A stretch of DNA of 64,000 nucleotides, taken from positions 118,848-182,847 of the forward strand of contig JAAXIF010000023.1 in the NCBI GenBank assembly GCA_012270485.1, written 5' to 3'. Shown one piece after another: positions 60,233 to 64,000 of this stretch. The stretch's first letter is position 1. Each line of letters begins with the position of its first letter. The notes below the pieces were generated by a model. That model was not told the origin of the DNA and ran no database searches. It saw only the letters and a program-made list of their open reading frames with translations. The position numbers were made by a program, and so were the translations under genes. The stretch comes from Sphingobacteriales bacterium (GTDB lineage: Bacteria > Bacteroidota > Bacteroidia > Chitinophagales > Chitinophagaceae).

Positions 60233-61681
60233 TCAGACCAGACTTTCTTTTTCTTCTTGAAGTTTCCCCTCTAATACAATCACAATTCCCAGGCATAGCC
60301 AAAATAAACTTCCAATCTTATCGGTTTCAATCATATCACTCATAAAATTGATGATACCGATCATTGCTAATATGGCACCCGTGGTTAATGCCACGGTTCT
60401 AAAGAAATAACTATGCAGTTGATGATATACTTTTTGGATTCTCCATAATATTAAAAAATACAAGGAGCAAAAAATCAATAATCCAATCAATCCCTGTTCC
60501 AATGCTGTCAAAAGAAAATAATTGTGTACCGTTGAATGTTCAGGATTATTACTGACCCAGGTTTCAAATCTCTTGACAGTGTAAGGTCTGTAATTGCTGT
60601 AAAAAGTAGATGGACCAAAACCTGTCAATGGACGTTCAGCAAACATACGGGCACCGGCTACCCAGCGATAAAATCGTTCCGCATTGGAAACATCTTTCAG
60701 CGCAATGGTAGCCGACATGTGTTGAGAGAAATCAGTATGAAAGATGGTTCTATCATGATCGGGTGCAAAACGAAAATAACGTTGATCGGTAGAGAGCCAT
60801 ACAGTTGAAATCAGTATAGTCAATAAAGCGGTAATAATTAGAGACCCAATCATTTTTTTTTTGATGATCAATACAGTAACCAGTCCACCCAGCAATGCAA
60901 TCCATGCTCCTCTTGAATACGAAAAAATCAATGCGACGATGCCGATGGTCAGCATAATTTGTAGCCATTTTCTATACCTCTTGTTCTGTTTGATATGTTG
61001 GTATGCAGCATAGGCCACTGCGAGTAAGCAAACCAACATGGCTCCATAATTGACATGGTTTCTAAAAAAGGGAAACAAGTGGCGATTGATACTGGCAAAA
61101 CTAAATCCACTCATCGCATGGCGTAGCAAAGTAATCAACACCACTCCGCCCATGGGTATCAATAGATAGAGCGTCAGCTTCTCCATATTACGAATGGAAT
61201 TAAGCCATAAGGCGGGCAAGATGACAAAGGGAATGATGTACCAAACTTTCGCCAGTAAAAATTTAATGGAGAGCAATGGTTGTTCAGAATAGATACTGGT
61301 TATGCCAATCCAAAGTACATGAAACATTAATAAGAGAAACAAAGGATGACGCCATACTGTTTGAGGAAAATCATTGGGTTGATGCCACCAGCGAAGCAAT
61401 ACCAAACCGGTAAGGATCATCATAATAGGTTCATCCGGAAAATCAAGACCCAAGGATGAAGTGATATTGATTTCTGTAGACAAAGGAAGCAATGCCAACA
61501 ATAACCAAAATAATTTTTCTGTATGATGAATCAAAAATTGAAATAAATAAGGCAATAGCAAATATCCAAAAGGAATCAGTAGTAACTTACTATCATGCCA
61601 GATCACTGAAGCAATGATGGCAGCTACAAACAGCAAGGATGCTGTGATAAAAAATCTACTATGACGGATAGGAAGCTGCAT
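60233..61681 (-). CDS. O-antigen ligase/polymerase-like membrane protein
   Basis: 482 residues with about 11 membrane helices and a large periplasmic loop (about 310-400) containing RFYRWVAGARMFAERPLTGFGPSTFYSNY and HNYFLLTALEQGLIGLL, the H-x-Y/L-x-E motif of WaaL/Wzy enzymes. It joins or polymerises surface glycan. It is followed (upstream on the minus strand) by a Wzz-like gene 10 bp away, so the two form an operon for surface polysaccharide. Confidence 0.88.
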   Translation of the reverse strand: MQLPIRHSRFFITASLLFVAAIIASVIWHDSKLLLIPFGYLLLPYLFQFLIHHTEKLFWLLLALLPLSTEINITSSLGLDFPDEPIMMILTGLVLLRWWHQPNDFPQTVWRHPLFLLLMFHVLWIGITSIYSEQPLLSIKFLLAKVWYIIPFVILPALWLNSIRNMEKLTLYLLIPMGGVVLITLLRHAMSGFSFASINRHLFPFFRNHVNYGAMLVCLLAVAYAAYQHIKQNKRYRKWLQIMLTIGIVALIFSYSRGAWIALLGGLVTVLIIKKKMIGSLIITALLTILISTVWLSTDQRYFRFAPDHDRTIFHTDFSQHMSATIALKDVSNAERFYRWVAGARMFAERPLTGFGPSTFYSNYRPYTVKRFETWVSNNPEHSTVHNYFLLTALEQGLIGLLIFCSLYFLILWRIQKVYHQLHSYFFRTVALTTGAILAMIGIINFMSDMIETDKIGSLFWLCLGIVIVLEGKLQEEKESLV

Positions 61682-61690
61682 ATTGAAATG

Positions 61691-62548
61691 CTAGTATCTT
61701 CTATCTTTCAATAATAAAAAAAGGATGGAAAAAAGAAACCCTGCCAAACCTGAAATCAAAACAATATTCAGTTTATCGGGTCGTTCCGCTTTAGCCGACG
61801 GCACTGCAGGCTCTAATATATAAAGTGCCGGTGGAACTGTTTCTCCCATCAGTTGAAAGGAAGCGGCTGTTTTTCGATATCGAGATAATTCCTCCAACAA
61901 TGTCTCCATGTGTTTTTGCAACAAAATTTGTTGTGTAGGACTCGCTTTTGAAATACTGTCATTCAAAGACGCATATTGTTGTTCATTATGGGTGATGGAA
62001 GCATTCAGTTGAACAGTTGCTGTCTGATAATTGCTAAGCCAAATAGATGCTAACTTTTGTTGCACTATCGCGATCATAGCATTGATGATATCAGCCGACA
62101 ATTGTCTGTCTTTTGTCCAACAGACTATACGCATTTGCCCTTGCTCTGTTCTTTGAAAAGAGATATCTTTTTTGAGTTTCAGTACTGCTTTTCGGCGAAG
62201 CAATGGTAGAGAATCATCATCTAGCCCGTAATAACGAATCAAATTGAATTGATCCACCAATTGATAATAAGTGGTATCCATATCAGCCACGCCTATGATA
62301 CGATCCAGGTCATCACCGGAACCGAAATAAGAATAGAGCCCTTGAATATTTTCGTTGAATAACCTGGATTTATCTGTCAGTTGTGGGTTTGCGGCAATAA
62401 TTCTGGCACCGGATCGAAAATATTTGGGAACCAATAGTACGGTTACAAAAGCTACCAGCATGGCAAACAATGTAAACAACAAAATGAAACGGGTATGTTT
62501 TTGTAATACCTGAATAGTATGGCGCATATTTAAACCGGATGTGGTCAT
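61691..62548 (-). CDS. Wzz-like chain-length/polysaccharide co-polymerase protein
   Basis: 285 residues: one membrane helix near the N-terminus (about 20-43), a periplasmic helical domain (about 44-255) and a second helix near the C-terminus (LNIVLISGLAGFLFSILFLLL), the PCP/Wzz topology. The motif PALYILEPAVPSAKAERP before the second helix is typical. The start could also be Met8 (62527). It regulates glycan chain length and partners the O-antigen ligase-like protein. Confidence 0.85.
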   Translation of the reverse strand: MTTSGLNMRHTIQVLQKHTRFILLFTLFAMLVAFVTVLLVPKYFRSGARIIAANPQLTDKSRLFNENIQGLYSYFGSGDDLDRIIGVADMDTTYYQLVDQFNLIRYYGLDDDSLPLLRRKAVLKLKKDISFQRTEQGQMRIVCWTKDRQLSADIINAMIAIVQQKLASIWLSNYQTATVQLNASITHNEQQYASLNDSISKASPTQQILLQKHMETLLEELSRYRKTAASFQLMGETVPPALYILEPAVPSAKAERPDKLNIVLISGLAGFLFSILFLLLKDRRY

Positions 62549-62583
62549 AGTATCTGAAAATACAATTAAAAATTGATTCTATT

Positions 62584-63060
62584 CTAACTACCGGAAGGCA
62601 GTACCACTACATTTCTGTCCAGACTCTCTTCCAATGAAATAAATGTTTCTGTTCTTTCAATGCCTTTGATTTTTTGCAATTCATCGTGCAATACGTATCG
62701 CAACTCCTGAATGTCTTTACAAACAATTTCAGCGAACATGCTATAATTACCGGTGGTATAATTCAACCGAACGATTTGAGGTATTTTTTTCAACTCTTTG
62801 GCAACGGTATCATAGAGTGAACTTTTTTCAAGGTATACGCCAATAAAAGCAATGACGTCATATCCGAGAGATTTGAGGTCTATCGATAATTTTTTACCTT
62901 TCACTACTTTTAGTTCTTCCAATTTCTTGATGCGTACATGAATGGTACCGCCGGATACAAAGAGTTTCTTACCCAGATCGGCATAAGATATCTCGGCATT
63001 TTCCATCATTTCCTGTATGATCTGGTAGTCCAGTTTGTCAAGATTCAATTTGGCAGACAT
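62584..63060 (-). CDS. Lrp/AsnC family transcriptional regulator
   Basis: 158 residues. N-terminal helix-turn-helix (LDKLDYQIIQEMMENAEISYADLGKKLFVSGGTIHVRIKKLEELKVV) and C-terminal RAM ligand domain (LGYDVIAFIGVYLEKSS, EIVCKDIQELRYVLHDELQKIKGIERTETFISLEE). Responds to an amino acid or other small metabolite. Target unknown; upstream lies the structured RNA region. Confidence 0.92.
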   Translation of the reverse strand: MSAKLNLDKLDYQIIQEMMENAEISYADLGKKLFVSGGTIHVRIKKLEELKVVKGKKLSIDLKSLGYDVIAFIGVYLEKSSLYDTVAKELKKIPQIVRLNYTTGNYSMFAEIVCKDIQELRYVLHDELQKIKGIERTETFISLEESLDRNVVVLPSGS

Positions 63061-63179
63061 TATACGACTTGTTTTTAGATTAAATTCAATATAAAGTCAA
63101 AATTATTGAATAATATCTATATTTTAAAATTATTTATTGAAATTTATACAATGAATAGAGTCTTTGTATTAATATTGTG

Positions 63180-63208
63180 TTGTCAAACAATGACAAAGAT
63201 CTTATATA
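63180..63208 (+). promoter_or_regulatory. Candidate sigma70-like promoter of the tRNA-like RNA
   Basis: TTGTCA (63180-63185), 17-bp spacer, TATATA (63203-63208). The spacing would place the start at about 63211-63215, at or just inside the acceptor stem, so either the RNA is made with almost no 5' leader or the true promoter lies further upstream. A weak call. Confidence 0.35.
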
Positions 63209-63209
63209 C

Positions 63210-63381
63210 TGTGGGGTGATGAAATTTCTGGCAGACATGCCCTCTTGTCTCGGGGGTGAGGATAACAGGACAAACGTAGTGTAGAGCCGGATCGGTAGCA
63301 ATATCGGTTCGACCAGGGTCGACCACTGAACTTTGCGCTATAGCTAACTGCCTCGTGGAGGTTCGATCCCTCCCCCTACAG
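63210..63381 (+). ncRNA. tRNA-like RNA: class II tRNA fold with an 89-nt insertion in the variable arm
   Basis: Seven-bp acceptor stem tgtgggg (63210-63216) with ccctaca (63374-63380), one G-U. Bases TG at 8-9; Leu-like D arm (atg 63219-63221 / cat 63236-63238, loop with the invariant GG). G26; anticodon stem ccctc (63240-63244) / ggggg (63252-63256), loop TTGTCTC with anticodon GTC at 63247-63249. Variable-arm stem gagg (63258-63261) / cctc (63351-63354) encloses 89 nt. T arm ggagg-TTCGATC-cctcc (63357-63373). Discriminator G73 (63381); CCA not encoded. The insertion contains further hairpins, e.g. around ggttcgac / gtcgacc (63307-63324). Charging identity is unclear: Leu-like D arm, Ser-like G73 and long arm, Asp-like anticodon. 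Confidence 0.75.
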
Positions 63382-63382
63382 C

Positions 63383-63420
63383 AAAAGAGGCTGTATCAAA
63401 AGTCCGATACAGCCTCTTTT
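63383..63420 (+). terminator. Strong intrinsic terminator after the tRNA-like RNA
   Basis: Fifteen-bp perfect stem aaaagaggctgtatc (63383-63397) / gatacagcctctttt (63406-63420), 8-nt loop, T run. It starts 2 nt after the tRNA-like 3' end, defining a monocistronic RNA unit. Confidence 0.92.
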
Positions 63421-63597
63421 TATTCGGGTACCTGATGGAGAAAGTTTTCATTTAGGCGATTCTCAAAGCCTTCTTTTTACTTTTGAGACTTCCTCTTTTT
63501 TTATTTTTTTACTATTGTCTATTTTAATGCTTCTTTCACAAAAACCAGGCTTCGTGGCGTCATTATTGTGTGTCATAGGATAGCAAATAAACAAACC

Positions 63598-63906
63598 ATG
63601 GAGCATTACACCTTACAAACCCGCTTTGTTACAACAGAATCAAAGGGTAATAACCTATTGAATATCCTTACCCGTTTGTACAATAAGATTGCCTATTTAC
63701 ACGGTTGTCATTTGTACATCATCAATCAGGATGCAGAAAACAGTGACCATATTTTGGTGACCGAATTATGGGATTCCCCCGAAAGTCACCAACAATCACA
63801 AAGTCTGCGTGATTTCCAAGAAGCCATCTCCCAAGCCACCCCTCTTCTAGCCATTGAACCCGAAAGAACAGTATTGAAGGCTGTGGCGGGGAAAGGGCTG
63901 TTATAA
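63598..63906 (+). CDS. ABM superfamily (antibiotic biosynthesis monooxygenase-like) protein
   Basis: 102 residues from the ATG at 63598 (MEHYTLQTRFVTTESKG); the frame extends 10 codons upstream. Ferredoxin-like dimer fold typical of YgiN/ABM proteins: GNNLLNILTRLYNKIAYLHGCHLYIINQDAENSDHILVTELWDSPESHQQSQSL. Such proteins oxidise quinols or act in heme/quinone chemistry, but most are uncharacterised. Confidence 0.85.
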   Translation: MEHYTLQTRFVTTESKGNNLLNILTRLYNKIAYLHGCHLYIINQDAENSDHILVTELWDSPESHQQSQSLRDFQEAISQATPLLAIEPERTVLKAVAGKGLL

Positions 63907-63940
63907 TAAGCAACAAGAAATAAGGAACAGGAAACAAGGA

Positions 63941-63965
63941 AGCGACAAGCTGCAAGCCATTGCTG
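63941..63965. repeat. CAAGCTGCAAGCC stutter word after the ABM gene
   Basis: Words gcgacaagctgcaagccattgc resemble one arm of the 2348-2422 hairpin. It is preceded by an aacaagaaataaggaacagg stutter. The window ends before a second arm could be seen. Confidence 0.45.
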
Positions 63966-64000
63966 TCCGGTGAAAGTAAATTTTAAAAAAGAAAGGAGGC

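Noticed and set aside
60233..62548. Full surface-polysaccharide (O-antigen/capsule) gene cluster
   Set aside because: Only a ligase/polymerase-like and a Wzz-like gene (plus a GT2 on the other strand) are present; no sugar-nucleotide synthesis, flippase or export genes are adjacent, so only an isolated pair is claimed.
63210..63381. tmRNA (ssrA) or a group I intron in a tRNA gene
   Set aside because: tmRNA has no paired anticodon arm and is 300-400 nt, and no GENNYALAA-like tag is present. The 89-nt insertion is too short for a group I intron and sits in the variable arm, not the anticodon loop.

Overview
The window reads as chromosomal DNA of a Bacteroidota bacterium, most likely family Chitinophagaceae (a Sediminibacterium- or Lacibacter-like aquatic member). 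This is inferred from gene content and promoter type, not from a marker gene. Several upstream regions carry the Bacteroidota promoter pattern TTG-N18-20-TAnnTTTG. Gliding-type genes (gldH, a GldA-type ATPase), a Bacteroidota-type RicT with a cysteine-rich N-terminus, a GldH/kinase/regulator operon and a DUF6934 gene all point the same way. No rRNA, prophage, transposase or CRISPR array is visible. Gene density is high and almost everything has a recognisable family.

Layout. 1-6.9 kb: end of an outer-membrane barrel gene, nth, a small regulator-like protein, divIC, eno, a GldA-type ABC ATPase, an AAC(6')-like acetyltransferase and an MFS transporter with a small membrane partner. 6.9-9.7 kb: holB and ricT. 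9.7-11.4 kb: a small accessory island of two modules (a DUF6934 pair, then a ParD/ParE module whose toxin is broken), each preceded by the same 52-bp promoter-bearing repeat. 11.4-23.9 kb: pepF, mutL, two PH-domain membrane proteins, a frameshifted D-Ala-D-Ala carboxypeptidase lipoprotein, an arginase-fold protein lacking metal ligands, and the operon yicC-gldH-histidine kinase-response regulator, then a NrtR/AraR-like regulator. 23.9-29.1 kb: ligA, a DUF2461 protein, asd, a PfkB kinase. 29.2-36.4 kb: a phenylacetate degradation locus (tetR/paaR-paaE, paaABCD, paaG, paaI, a PaaY-like carbonic anhydrase homologue), with the same palindrome in front of both tetR and paaA. 36.4-52.2 kb: obgE, a secreted protein, a CxxC protein, typA, DoxX, a hydrolase, fabH-like, a lipid kinase, a patatin, ctaA, rnhB, a tRNA-modification synthase, a JmjC/cupin protein, an orphan NarL-type regulator, an unpaired 2-oxoacid:ferredoxin oxidoreductase beta subunit and an AhpD-like protein. 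52.3-62.5 kb: an S9 peptidase, an amidase, an acyl-CoA dehydrogenase with a MarR regulator, a hydrolase, a GT2 glycosyltransferase, an O-antigen ligase and a Wzz-like protein. 62.6-64 kb: an Lrp regulator, a structured RNA and an ABM monooxygenase.

The most unusual item is the RNA at 63210-63381. It folds as a complete class II tRNA (7-bp acceptor, Leu-like D arm, 5-bp anticodon stem, canonical T arm), but an extra 89 nt sits at the tip of its variable arm. The anticodon position reads GUC, and a 15-bp intrinsic terminator follows directly.

Other leads are a one-base frameshift at an A9 tract in the carboxypeptidase gene, the duplicated promoter repeat in front of the two accessory modules, the shared PaaR-like operator, and at least five families of intergenic near-palindromic repeats built from short stuttering words.
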